Source of the DNA: Flavobacterium fontis | GTDB lineage: Bacteria; Bacteroidota; Bacteroidia; Flavobacteriales; Flavobacteriaceae | DNA: 64,000 bases | Reading direction: 5' to 3' | Assembly (NCBI RefSeq): GCF_900129405.1 | Contig: NZ_FQVQ01000015.1 | Location: 16,920 to 80,919 of the forward strand | Shown: one piece after another, positions 36,243 through 46,214 of the stretch | Numbering within the stretch: the first letter of the stretch is position 1 | How the letters are laid out: each line of letters opens with the position of its first letter | Made by a program: the position numbers and the translations under genes | Notes under the pieces: model-generated | Told to the model about the DNA's origin: nothing | Databases searched by the model: none | Seen by the model: only the letters and a program-made list of their open reading frames with translations

Positions 36243-36354
36243 TACTTTTGCAATGTTGCGCTAGGGATGGAGGGATTGTTGAAGCTCACCCGAGGTGACG
36301 AGGGTAGCGACTCCCGACAGCCCGGCCCCGGAAGCATGGAGGGGAAGCGCCCAA
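36243..36354 (+). ncRNA. Structured RNA resembling the Flavo-1 motif
   Basis: A perfect -7 element TACTTTTG (36243-36250) is followed within 10 bases by a GC-rich segment unlike its surroundings. It begins GCGCTAGGGATGG, has a small TCACC/GGTGA hairpin (about 36286-36298), then GACAGCCCGGCCCC (about 36315-36330) and CCCC / GGGG pairing, and closes with GAAGCGCCC. The GCGCTAGGGAT start, the ACAGCCCG middle and the AGCGCCC end are what I recall of the Flavo-1 RNA family common in Flavobacteria. I could not verify this. It ends 40 bases before the transaldolase ATG. Confidence 0.6.
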
Positions 36355-36393
36355 AAACACAAGGTGTAAACACAACTTTTTTATAATTATACT

Positions 36394-37050
36394 ATGAAGT
36401 TTTTTATTGACACGGCGAATTTGAATGAGATTCGCGAGGCCCAATCGTTGGGAATTTTGGATGGAGTAACGACCAATCCTTCGTTGATGGCCAAAGAGGG
36501 CATTACCGGTTTGGACAACATTTTGAAGCACTATGTGGACATTTGCTCGATTGTTGAAGGGGATGTGAGTGCCGAGGTGAATGCGACCGATTACGAGGGC
36601 ATGGTGCGCGAGGGTGAGCAATTGGCCGATTTACACCCGCAGATTGTGGTGAAACTGCCCATGACCAAAGACGGTGTGCGCGCGTGTAAATATTTCTCTG
36701 ATAAAGGCATCAAAACGAACGTGACGTTGGTGTTTTCTGCGGGTCAGGCCTTGTTGGCTGCCAAAGCAGGGGCTACTTATGTTTCGCCTTTTGTGGGCCG
36801 TTTGGATGATATCTCCACCGACGGATTGAATTTGATTCAAGAGATTCGCGAAATTTATGATAATTACGGCTTTGAAACCGAAATTTTGGCCGCTTCCGTT
36901 CGCCATACCATGCATATAGTAAATTGTGCGAAAATTGGAGCGGATGTGATGACAGGGCCGTTGTCAGCTATTTTAGGTTTGCTAAAACACCCGTTGACCG
37001 ATATCGGATTGGCACAGTTTATTGCTGATTACCAAAAAGGAAATTCGTAA
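36394..37050 (+). CDS. tal: Transaldolase (short, fructose-6-phosphate aldolase-like)
   Basis: A 218-residue single-domain transaldolase of the TalC/FSA type. Schiff-base Lys at residue 87 (IVVKLPMT). Other motifs are [25 protein letters not shown] and [10 protein letters not shown]. The short form occurs as the main transaldolase of many Flavobacteria and acts in the pentose phosphate pathway. Ends at a strong bidirectional terminator. Confidence 0.95.
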   Translation: MKFFIDTANLNEIREAQSLGILDGVTTNPSLMAKEGITGLDNILKHYVDICSIVEGDVSAEVNATDYEGMVREGEQLADLHPQIVVKLPMTKDGVRACKYFSDKGIKTNVTLVFSAGQALLAAKAGATYVSPFVGRLDDISTDGLNLIQEIREIYDNYGFETEILAASVRHTMHIVNCAKIGADVMTGPLSAILGLLKHPLTDIGLAQFIADYQKGNS

Positions 37051-37065
37051 CACACAATACACTAC

Positions 37066-37098
37066 AAAAAAGCCCTGATTTTTCGTCAGGGCTTTTTT
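37066..37098. terminator. Strong bidirectional terminator
   Basis: AAAAAAGCCCTGA / TCAGGGCTTTTTT, a 13-bp perfect stem with a 7-base loop, between the convergent transaldolase and thioredoxin-fold genes. Confidence 0.93.
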
Positions 37099-38507
37099 TA
37101 TTGTAAGTCTTCTTCAAAACGGATGTCAAACATATTGGTGAATCCGTTTTTGATCGTGAGGTCTTTGTTGATGATCATGGTGCGGTGTACTTTGGTAATC
37201 GCCCATTTGTTTTTGATTTCTTCAAAGTTAGAGCAATGGTATTGCCGGATGGGACCGAAGGAATACTTTGTTAAAGCCTCTTTCCAAGTGTTCGGATTTT
37301 TGTCCAAATTAATGGCAATGAATTCGTAATTGGGGTACTTCTTTTGCAATTCCAAGGCCTTTTTGTGCGCTGCGACGAGGTGCGAATTCAATTCTTCACT
37401 CCAGAAAAATAGTATCGTATTTTTGGTGATTAGCGAGGACGAATTGACATTTTTACCTGCCGCATCGAGTAAGGTAACGGAGGGTAGTTTTTTACCATCG
37501 GTCAATTGGTTGATCGCTTTTCCTAGTTTTAGTATTTCGTTTTTCTTGCTTTTATCGGTGGCGATTTTGTAATAGTGTTTCAAAAACTCTTGGTTGTTGA
37601 CCATGTTTTGATCTTCCAACAAGTATTGAAAGGCAATGCTGTTGACCACGATATTTTTGACCTTTTCATTTTTGATGAGGGTATCGGCAATTTTGAGTTT
37701 GTTGACATTGGTTTTTAACGCCAAGTCGACTTCCGAAAAATGGTTGTGGTAGTGAATCGACCCTACATTGTTGAGCATGTAGTTGAGATACATGACAAAC
37801 GGACTGAAGTCGGTCATCTTTTCATCACTAAAGTCGATTGTTTTTCGAAAATCGTAGTAATCTTTGGGCAGGGCTTTACTCACATCGTTCCCTGTACGCA
37901 TTTTGTGTACAATGGGGTAAATTTCTTTACGGGTATAGTGGGGGAAAAGGTACATGCCTTGGGCGTAGACATCAAACTCGTCATTCCATTTAATTTCCTC
38001 TTTTTTGGATTTGTAGAAAGCGATATTGTCGGCATTGACTTTGTTGATGTAAGAGAGAAATTTAGGGGCTTCGTAATCCAAGATATCAAAAATTTTGTTT
38101 TTCTCTTTCTCGTTACGAAGGTACATTTCCATCAAGAAATTGTTCTTTTGATCGCCTCGGCCACAAAAAATAATGGATTGATCAAAATCTTTGGAATCAA
38201 TATGAACGCGAATCGAGTCGTTTTTGTCAAAATAAACGTACTGGTATTCCGGCTCATGTTTGAACGTATACAATCCGGGGGCTAGGGAATCAAATTTGAC
38301 AAAAAACGTATTGTCTGCTTTCAACGGAAGGGTGTCCAATACCACATTGTTTTGGCAAAAAAGGACATAACGCGATTGCGGATTTTCAACTTCACCGCCA
38401 AAGTACGCCACATAGTTATCGGCATCGAATTCTTTTTTACAAGACGTCAATACTGAAAGTGCGGCCAAAGCTAGGGCACCATACGTTGAGGCAATTTTGA
38501 AATTCAT
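37098..38507 (-). CDS. Lipoprotein with thioredoxin-like C-terminal domain lacking CxxC
   Basis: A 469-residue exported protein with lipobox VLTSC (Cys about residue 23). The N-terminal part resembles the DUF4369-type domain of TlpA-like proteins. The last 130 residues have a thioredoxin-like pattern (TLLDAAGKNVNSSS, ILFFWSEELNSHLVAAHKKALELQ, given by key residues FFW and the following helix). The CxxC expected after FFW is replaced by SEEL, so no disulfide chemistry is likely. Single gene. Confidence 0.83.
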   Translation of the reverse strand: MNFKIASTYGALALAALSVLTSCKKEFDADNYVAYFGGEVENPQSRYVLFCQNNVVLDTLPLKADNTFFVKFDSLAPGLYTFKHEPEYQYVYFDKNDSIRVHIDSKDFDQSIIFCGRGDQKNNFLMEMYLRNEKEKNKIFDILDYEAPKFLSYINKVNADNIAFYKSKKEEIKWNDEFDVYAQGMYLFPHYTRKEIYPIVHKMRTGNDVSKALPKDYYDFRKTIDFSDEKMTDFSPFVMYLNYMLNNVGSIHYHNHFSEVDLALKTNVNKLKIADTLIKNEKVKNIVVNSIAFQYLLEDQNMVNNQEFLKHYYKIATDKSKKNEILKLGKAINQLTDGKKLPSVTLLDAAGKNVNSSSLITKNTILFFWSEELNSHLVAAHKKALELQKKYPNYEFIAINLDKNPNTWKEALTKYSFGPIRQYHCSNFEEIKNKWAITKVHRTMIINKDLTIKNGFTNMFDIRFEEDLQ

Positions 38508-40439
<1,932 letters not shown>

Positions 40440-40442
40440 AAT

Positions 40443-40471
40443 AAAAATCCCGAGTCAATCGGGATTTTTTT
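40443..40471. terminator. Bidirectional terminator
   Basis: AAAAATCCCGA / TCGGGATTTTTT stem with a 5-base loop, between the convergent ABC-F and acyltransferase genes. Confidence 0.9.
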
Positions 40472-41351
40472 ATGCCGTTCTTTTTTTATGTTTCCAGCGT
40501 TTATGCGTCCACATATAGTATTCAGGTTGTTCTAAAATTTGCGCTTCTACTTTGGCCATAAAAGCTTCCGAGAGTTTGTAATCGGGAACTTCATGCACAT
40601 TGTCGGAGAGTATTTCAAAAGTACCTTCATAGTATCCTCGTTTCACTTTACGCACTTTTAAAAATAGGACATTCATATCGTATTGTTTGGCCAATGATTC
40701 TGCGCCAATGTGAATAGGCGTTTCGATTCCCATAAAATGATGCCAGTGCAAATTGGTTTCACTCCAGCGCGGTGTTTGATCGCTAGCAAAACCGTAGAGG
40801 CCTAAGATCCCTTCGCGCGCATTTTTTTCGATGGTGGGTTTGGTTTCCTTGGTGGTGATTAAATAGGCTTTAAAGCGTGAACGAATTTTTTTGACCAAGC
40901 GATCAAAGTAGGGATTGGCAATTCGTTTATAGATGGCAAACCCTTTAAATCGAGTGTAATAATTCATCGAAATCACCCATTCATAACTTGCATAGTGACC
41001 ACACATTAAGGCAATACTTTTTCCTTTTTCCTCCATTGCATGAAACAAATCCATATTGGTGAAGGTAAATCGTGTCTCCATAGTTTTACGTGAAATAGAC
41101 AAGGTTTTGATCATTTCCAAAAACATATCGCACAAATGCTGAAAGGATTTTTTCTCAATACGCAAGCGTTCGGCTTCACTAAGATGGGGCAACGCCATAG
41201 CTAGGTTGCGTCGCACGGCTTTTTTACGATACCCAATTACGCGGTAAAGTAAAATATAGATGCCATCCGACAGTAAGTATAAAAGCGGAAAAGGCAATTT
41301 GGAAATCAACCAAATTATCGGATATATGAGAAGATAGACAAGAAATTGCAT
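40470..41351 (-). CDS. Lipid A biosynthesis acyltransferase (LpxL/HtrB family)
   Basis: A 293-residue inner-membrane acyltransferase that adds a secondary acyl chain to lipid A or a related lipid. N-terminal membrane segment (about 4-27), then the catalytic HxxxxE pattern in CGHYASYEW and the conserved YGFASDQTPRW. The ATG at 41351 is chosen. An upstream start would add 19 basic residues. A perfect -7 TATATTTG lies at 41373-41366. Confidence 0.92.
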   Translation of the reverse strand: MQFLVYLLIYPIIWLISKLPFPLLYLLSDGIYILLYRVIGYRKKAVRRNLAMALPHLSEAERLRIEKKSFQHLCDMFLEMIKTLSISRKTMETRFTFTNMDLFHAMEEKGKSIALMCGHYASYEWVISMNYYTRFKGFAIYKRIANPYFDRLVKKIRSRFKAYLITTKETKPTIEKNAREGILGLYGFASDQTPRWSETNLHWHHFMGIETPIHIGAESLAKQYDMNVLFLKVRKVKRGYYEGTFEILSDNVHEVPDYKLSEAFMAKVEAQILEQPEYYMWTHKRWKHKKRTA

Positions 41352-41365
41352 GCAAGAAATTTGTG

Positions 41366-41373
41366 CAAATATA
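41366..41373 (-). promoter_or_regulatory. Candidate -7 element of the acyltransferase gene
   Basis: TATATTTG on the reverse strand, perfect TAnnTTTG, 14 bases upstream of the ATG. The forward strand has TACTTTTA (41421-41428) 15 bases before the rhomboid ATG, one mismatch. Confidence 0.45.
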
Positions 41374-41443
41374 AAGGGTTTCCTTAAGATTTTATTTCGA
41401 ATTAACAATTCTTAAGTTTGTACTTTTACCCAAAAATAGATTT

Positions 41444-42079
41444 ATGATAGTGCTATATGTCTTAATCGGAATCACGGCTTTGATCAGTTGGAAAGGGTGG
41501 GAGGACACCTATTTTTTCCGAAAATACATGTTTCATGTGGGCAGTATTCGCGCTGGCGAGCATTTCCGAATGGTAACTTCGGGATTTTTGCATGCTGACA
41601 TCATGCATTTGGCTTTCAATATGATTTCCTTATATTTTTTCGCGCCGGTGGTGCTATATCAATTGGGTTTATACATGTTCTTATTTCTCTATGGAGCCAG
41701 TTTGTTGTTTGGAAGTATGTTGACATTGGCTTTGTATAAAAATCAATACCATTATACTGCTATTGGAGCTTCGGGAGCGGTAACCGGAATAATCTACGCC
41801 GCAATTTTACTCAATCCTGAGATGGAGTTGTATCTGTTTTTTATTCCAATTCCTATCAAAGCCTATCTTTTTGGGATGGGTTATTTATTGTACTCCATTT
41901 ACGGGATGAAAGCACAAAATGATGGGATTGGGCATGCGGCTCACTTTGGAGGAGCAATTGCAGGATTGTTTTTTACATTGCTTAAAGCACCGCATTTGTT
42001 TTTCAATCAACCGCTTTTAGTTGCAGGATTGTTATTGCCGATCGTGATTCTTTTTTTTATGGTAAGAAAACGAAAATAA
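41444..42079 (+). CDS. Rhomboid family intramembrane serine protease
   Basis: A 211-residue membrane protein with six hydrophobic segments. Catalytic Ser110 in GASGAVTG and catalytic His in GHAAHFGG (His167 by position) are both present, so activity is expected. The loop HFRMVTSGFLHADIMHLAFNM matches the family L1/TM2 region. Substrates are unknown. Confidence 0.93.
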   Translation: MIVLYVLIGITALISWKGWEDTYFFRKYMFHVGSIRAGEHFRMVTSGFLHADIMHLAFNMISLYFFAPVVLYQLGLYMFLFLYGASLLFGSMLTLALYKNQYHYTAIGASGAVTGIIYAAILLNPEMELYLFFIPIPIKAYLFGMGYLLYSIYGMKAQNDGIGHAAHFGGAIAGLFFTLLKAPHLFFNQPLLVAGLLLPIVILFFMVRKRK

Positions 42080-42128
42080 GAAAGGCACAACTTTTGTAAT
42101 CCAAATAAAAACCTAAAAAATAAATATC

Positions 42129-42818
42129 ATGAGAAGAGTAATTGTTGCCATTATGTTGCTAAGTTTTGGATTGTTTACCCAAGCACAAGAAGTCAAATCA
42201 CTTCCCCAAATTACGGTTTCAGGCGAGGGTAAAATGAAAGTAGCTCCCGATTACGCTGTTATTTCTTTTGGGGTTGAAACCCAAGGAAAAGAGGCAGCGG
42301 CGGTGAAAAAGACAAATGATGCTACGGTAGATGACGTATTGCGTTTTCTAAAAAAGTTTGGGATAGCGACCAATGATATGCAAACAATTGGGGTTCATTT
42401 GGGGCGCATATACACGGGTGAAAAGAATAAATTTAATTACCAAGCCATTCAAAATTTGCAAGTTACGTTACGTGATTTAAAACAATACGATGCCTTGGTT
42501 ATGGGGTTGGTAGATCAGGGAATTAATACCATTTCGGGCGTAGAATTTAAGGCAACAAAAATAGAAGAATACAAAACTCAAGTTCGCAAACTGGCCACGC
42601 AAGATGCTTTAAAACGCGCTCAGGATTACACCTCACCCTTACAGCAAAAAGTGGGAAAAGCCCATCAAATTTCAGAGACAGGGTCTATGTTATATCCTAC
42701 CCTACAACGTGCTGAAGGTTTTTTTACCAAGGAAGCCGATGCCATGCCACAAGAAACGTTGGCGATTGGTGAAATCGAGATAACGGCACAGGTGACCATC
42801 AGTTTTGTGTTGGAATAA
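42129..42818 (+). CDS. Exported SIMPL-domain protein (DUF541)
   Basis: A 229-residue periplasmic protein with signal peptide (ending LFTQAQ) and one SIMPL/DUF541 domain: LPQITVSGEGKMKVAPDYAVISFGVETQGK at the start (key residues SGEG, APD), FNYQAIQNLQVTLRDL in the middle. The domain is linked to oxidative or envelope stress in other bacteria. Function here is unknown. Confidence 0.9.
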   Translation: MRRVIVAIMLLSFGLFTQAQEVKSLPQITVSGEGKMKVAPDYAVISFGVETQGKEAAAVKKTNDATVDDVLRFLKKFGIATNDMQTIGVHLGRIYTGEKNKFNYQAIQNLQVTLRDLKQYDALVMGLVDQGINTISGVEFKATKIEEYKTQVRKLATQDALKRAQDYTSPLQQKVGKAHQISETGSMLYPTLQRAEGFFTKEADAMPQETLAIGEIEITAQVTISFVLE

Positions 42819-42849
42819 CGTTCATTAGCAGGAAAGCACATTTCAAGAA

Positions 42850-43398
42850 TCAATATACCCGCTCTGGAAGATACACCGTATCGAGAAAAGCTTTCCATTG
42901 AAGTGCATCCATAATGAGGTCGGGGTCAATTTGTTTGACCATTTCAAAAGGACGTACAATTTGGTGTCTTTGGAGTTGGTATTGGTGAATCAAGTGTTGC
43001 ACCAAAGGAAGGGCTTTTTGTAAAACTTTTTGTGGAATGGGTCCCTCAGTCGCACAGAGTTCGATACCCAAGGTGACATTATTGGCCGATTTTTCGTTTC
43101 CCATCAATTGACGGGCTAGGGGCGTGTAATTGTAAAAGGCTGCGCCAACATGATATCCCGTTTCTGTTTCGGGAAGGGTTTGCACAATAGTAGTTTCATT
43201 GATTACATAATGCGGCGCATACCGTATCAATTGCCGTTCGGTGTTGTACCGTCGTTCATTCATAAACCGCAACCGTTCGTCGATTGATTTGGCCGTCGAA
43301 TAGGGTAAAGAACGATGAATAACCAAGGCATTTACGCAAGCAATAGTTCTTCCCGAACGATTATAACCTCCCAAATACTGTGTGTCGATGGCAACCAT
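42850..43398 (-). CDS. N-acetylmuramoyl-L-alanine amidase-like protein, one zinc ligand lost
   Basis: A 182-residue protein with an Amidase_2 (T7 lysozyme/PGRP-like) fold and no signal peptide. Conserved positions include H28 (LVIHRS), APHYVIN (61-67), GYHVGAA (81-87) and NNVTLGIELC. The element RHYDVTGKxCP that gives the other zinc ligands in T7 lysozyme aligns with RPFEMVKQIDP (149-159): the His is Pro150 and the Cys is Asp158. One ligand is therefore missing and activity is doubtful. The lack of a signal peptide and of a nearby phage gene makes its role unclear. Confidence 0.78.
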   Translation of the reverse strand: MVAIDTQYLGGYNRSGRTIACVNALVIHRSLPYSTAKSIDERLRFMNERRYNTERQLIRYAPHYVINETTIVQTLPETETGYHVGAAFYNYTPLARQLMGNEKSANNVTLGIELCATEGPIPQKVLQKALPLVQHLIHQYQLQRHQIVRPFEMVKQIDPDLIMDALQWKAFLDTVYLPERVY

Positions 43399-43421
43399 AA
43401 GAAATTGGTTTAGAGTTAGGT

Positions 43422-43727
43422 TTAAAATGTAGAGCGATGTTTTTCTTTATTTGCCCCTGTGCCAAGGACTTTCTGAAAACAAAAAGGGAATATTGCTCCC
43501 AGTAAAAACGGAATGATTCCAAGTGTTGAAGTGGAAACATAAACTACCAGTAAACATTCGGAGGTTCCCCCGATGAGAAGACTTGCCACAAGTGCATTCG
43601 CTGCTTGAATGCTATTTCTGGATGAAAATTTAGATTGAAATGAAGCGCACAAATAATAGTGAAGGGACAGATAGAGGCCTTGTCCTAGCATTCCCATTAT
43701 AGCCCCCGTTATTAGTGCACATACCAT
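43422..43727 (-). CDS. Small hydrophobic membrane protein, unknown function
   Basis: A 101-residue protein with three hydrophobic segments (about 1-24, 43-62 and 64-86) and a basic C-terminal tail (NKEKHRSTF). No family recognised. Upstream, at 43.79-44.00 kb, lie a long hairpin and an array of four 22-bp-spaced half-sites that also occur upstream of the two-component operon, so this gene may be a target of the same regulator. It ends 23 bases before the amidase-like gene on the same strand. Confidence 0.55.
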   Translation of the reverse strand: MVCALITGAIMGMLGQGLYLSLHYYLCASFQSKFSSRNSIQAANALVASLLIGGTSECLLVVYVSTSTLGIIPFLLGAIFPFCFQKVLGTGANKEKHRSTF

Positions 43728-43769
43728 ACGTATTGATTTAAAATTTTATCCTTAGCGTTGGTTTGTTTT

Positions 43770-43886
43770 TTACCTTTTTCTGTAGTTTGGGTACGACGTA
43801 AGGGTCCGAAGACCCTCACGTACCCAAGGCGTATAAATCGAATAATGGCTTGCGTGACAAAATGGAATTGTTATCATGTTTGTCAT
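43770..43886 (-). other. 38-codon ORF containing a 41-base hairpin, in the leader of the 43.7 kb gene
   Basis: ATG at 43886 opens 38 codons (MTNMITIPF...YRKR) ending at 43770. Inside it lies a hairpin (43787-43827): TTGGGTACG / CGTACCCAA closing and AGGGTC / GACCCT inner stem. On the reverse strand the loop is the stable UUCG type. No T-run follows, so it is not a simple terminator. Whether the ORF is translated, or the hairpin is a small RNA or attenuator, cannot be told. Confidence 0.4.
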
Positions 43887-43894
43887 TGTTATTG

Positions 43895-44003
43895 CAATAT
43901 TACTACCCCTATTTTGAATAATCTCTAGGGTTTTTCCTGACGAATCAAAGTATTTTTCCTGAGCTTCTAGGGGAAAAATACCCAAATGTTTGGGGGAAAA
44001 TAC
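43895..44003 (-). promoter_or_regulatory. Four half-sites at 22-bp period with weak promoter (array 1)
   Basis: Ten-base half-sites begin at 43928 (GGGTTTTTCC), 43950 (GTATTTTTCC), 43972 (GGAAAAATAC) and 43994 (GGGAAAATAC), exactly 22 bases apart. The two central copies are a perfect inverted repeat with a 12-base spacer. The lower-coordinate side has a one-mismatch -7 on the reverse strand (TAATATTG, 43902-43895), with 25 bases between it and the first half-site. See the matching array at 49.1 kb. Confidence 0.75.
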
Positions 44004-44130
44004 CAATAAGTTGTAAATCAGCAATTTGAGTTTAAATTTTTTCAGATTTTTTTTGGGGTATTTACTTTTAATACGTTTGGTTTAAAACCTGAATCCTAAA
44101 AATTTAACATTTGTAAAGTGGCATACAATA

Positions 44131-44157
44131 AAAAAACCAATCGCGAGGATTGGTTTT
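44131..44157 (-). terminator. yebC terminator
   Basis: AAAACCAATC / GATTGGTTTT stem with loop of 5 bases. On the reverse strand it is followed by a T-run. Confidence 0.88.
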
Positions 44158-44179
44158 CATATACGAAAAGGGTCATTTA

Positions 44180-44890
44180 CTATTCTTGCATGGTGTGGTA
44201 GACATTCATCACATCGTCATCTTCTTCAATTTTCTCCAATAATTTTTCCACATCGGCAATTTGTTCTGGGGATAAGGCTTTTGTCACCTGAGGAATACGT
44301 TCAAATCCAGAGGATAAAATCTCAATACTGCGACTTTCCAATTCTTTCTGAATCGCTCCAAAACTTTCAAATGGGGCATACATCACAATTCCGTCTTCAT
44401 CGGCGAAAATTTCTTCGACCCCAAAATCAATCATTTCCAGTTCTAATTCTTCAATATCTTGCCCTGTATTGGGAATTCTAAAATTACAAGTATGGTCAAA
44501 CATGAATTCGACCGATCCTTGGGTTCCCAGTGTTCCATTGCATTTATTGAAATAACTGCGGATGTTGGCTACTGTACGATTATTGTTGTCGGTAGCCGTT
44601 TCAATTAAAATGGCAATACCATGAGGGGCATACCCTTCAAATAAAACTTCCTTGTAGTTTGCCGTATCTTTATCGGATGCTTTTTTAATGGCGCGTTCTA
44701 CATTCTCTTTGGGCATGTTGGCCGCTTTGGCATTTTGAATAACTGCGCGTAAACGGGCGTTGGTCTCCGGATTAGGACCTCCTTCTTTTACCGCAATAAC
44801 AATGTCTTTACCAATGCGAGTAAACGTTTTGGCCATAGCGGACCAACGTTTCATTTTTCGGGCTTTTCTAAATTCAAATGCTCTTCCCAT
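44180..44890 (-). CDS. yebC: YebC/PmpR family DNA-binding regulatory protein
   Basis: A 236-residue YebC-family protein. The N-terminal MGRAFEFRKARKMKRWSAMAKTFTRIGKDI (key residues GRAFE, KRWSAMAK, GKDI), PKENVERAIKKAS, and YAPHGIAILIE are diagnostic. The family binds DNA and recent work links some members to relief of ribosome stalling. Single gene with terminator. Convergent with nothing, upstream of the array-1 region. Confidence 0.94.
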   Translation of the reverse strand: MGRAFEFRKARKMKRWSAMAKTFTRIGKDIVIAVKEGGPNPETNARLRAVIQNAKAANMPKENVERAIKKASDKDTANYKEVLFEGYAPHGIAILIETATDNNNRTVANIRSYFNKCNGTLGTQGSVEFMFDHTCNFRIPNTGQDIEELELEMIDFGVEEIFADEDGIVMYAPFESFGAIQKELESRSIEILSSGFERIPQVTKALSPEQIADVEKLLEKIEEDDDVMNVYHTMQE

Positions 44891-44975
44891 AGGAATTTTT
44901 TCTTTAGCTGTTAATTAATTTTAGGGGGCAAATTTACGTGATATCAGGAAATTGTGCCTTTTAAATTTTGTGAAT

Positions 44976-46058
44976 TTATTTTTTGTAAAAAGGGAGTTTA
45001 ACCACTTGGGCAGCTACTTGGTTGTTTCTGATTTTTATATAAATCACTGATCCCACAGCCGCAAATTCAGTAGCCACATATCCCAATCCGATTCCTTTAC
45101 CCAATGAGGGTGCCATCGTACCCGAAGTCACGATTCCAATAGTATTTCCATCGGCATCGACAATTTCATAATCATGGCGAGGTATTCCGCGTTCGGTCAA
45201 TTCAAATCCCACCAATTTTCGGCTTACACCTTGTTCTTTTTGTGCTTTTAAGGCCTCATGATTGGTGAAATTCTTGGTGAATTTTGTAATCCAACCCAAG
45301 CCCGCTTCGATAGGAGAGGTGGTGTCGTTGATGTCGTTGCCGTACAAACAGAATCCCATTTCAAGACGTAAGGTATCCCGTGCTGCAAGTCCGATGGGTT
45401 TGATTCCATAAGCCGCGCCGGCTTCAAAGACCTTATGCCAAAGTTGTTCCGCATTTTCATTTTTGCAATACACTTCAAATCCTCCCGACCCGGTATATCC
45501 TGTAGCAGAGATAATTACCTCTTCGATACCCGCAAAAGTGCCTACTTCAAAATGATAGTATTTGATGTTGGCCAAGTCAATCGCCGTCAACGATTGCATG
45601 GCTTCGACAGCTTTCGGACCCTGGATGGCAAGGAGTGAGTAAGCATCGGAAAGATTTTCCATAACAGCTCCTTCGGTATTGTGTTGCGCAATCCAATTCC
45701 AGTCTTTCTCAATATTGGAAGCATTAACGACCAGTAAATAGCTCATTTCATCGAGTCGATATACAATCAGGTCATCGACGATGCCGCCTGTCGCGTTGGG
45801 CATGCAGGAATATTGAGCACGGCCAATGTCAAGCGTTGCTGCATCGTTGGTCGTTACGCGTTGAATCAAGTCCAAAGCATGGGGACCCGATAGTAGAAAT
45901 TCGCCCATGTGCGACACATCAAAAACGCCCACTCCGTTGCGAACGGTTTCATGTTCGGCATTGACGCCTTCGTATTGTACAGGCATATTGTATCCAGCAA
46001 ACGGAACCATTTTGGCGCCTAATTGGATATGAATGGGAGTTAAAGCTGTATTTTTCAT
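44976..46058 (-). CDS. gcvT: Glycine cleavage system aminomethyltransferase
   Basis: T protein of glycine cleavage: transfers the aminomethyl group from H protein to tetrahydrofolate. The 360-residue protein shows [55 protein letters not shown] and [17 protein letters not shown]. The partner genes gcvH and gcvP are not adjacent. Two overlapping perfect -7 matches (46097-46082) lie 23-40 bases upstream. Confidence 0.97.
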   Translation of the reverse strand: MKNTALTPIHIQLGAKMVPFAGYNMPVQYEGVNAEHETVRNGVGVFDVSHMGEFLLSGPHALDLIQRVTTNDAATLDIGRAQYSCMPNATGGIVDDLIVYRLDEMSYLLVVNASNIEKDWNWIAQHNTEGAVMENLSDAYSLLAIQGPKAVEAMQSLTAIDLANIKYYHFEVGTFAGIEEVIISATGYTGSGGFEVYCKNENAEQLWHKVFEAGAAYGIKPIGLAARDTLRLEMGFCLYGNDINDTTSPIEAGLGWITKFTKNFTNHEALKAQKEQGVSRKLVGFELTERGIPRHDYEIVDADGNTIGIVTSGTMAPSLGKGIGLGYVATEFAAVGSVIYIKIRNNQVAAQVVKLPFYKK

Positions 46059-46081
46059 CCGTTGAATGTTAGTTTGTGGCG

Positions 46082-46097
46082 CAAAAATACAAAATTA
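46082..46097 (-). promoter_or_regulatory. Candidate gcvT -7 elements
   Basis: TAATTTTG (46097-46090) and TATTTTTG (46089-46082) abut on the reverse strand, both matching TAnnTTTG. No TTG at 19 bases. Confidence 0.4.
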
Positions 46098-46148
46098 GCC
46101 TCCAAGTTTAGAGGTGCTTTTTTGATTATTTCATGTCAAAAATGGGCA

Positions 46149-46184
46149 AAAAAAAAACCAAACGCTGCATGGGCAAGTTTGGTT
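46149..46184 (-). terminator. Terminator of the two-component operon
   Basis: AACCAAAC / GTTTGGTT stem with a 13-base loop. The reverse strand continues into nine or more T residues. It lies 30 bases after the response regulator stop. Confidence 0.85.
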
Positions 46185-46214
46185 AATGATTATACATTGA
46201 TGAATTGCGAAGGA

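Noticed and set aside
42850..43398. Prophage endolysin at the amidase-like gene
   Set aside because: No holin, tail, capsid or integrase genes are near, and one zinc ligand is lost.
43887..44024. Upstream extension of the 38-codon frame from a TTG at 44024
   Set aside because: It would run through the operator array and has no coding character. The ATG-started part at 43886 is kept only as a tentative item.
46082..46097. Glycine riboswitch in front of gcvT
   Set aside because: The gap to the upstream gene is about 150 bases and mostly holds the terminator and -7 elements. No paired GGA-rich aptamer architecture is visible.
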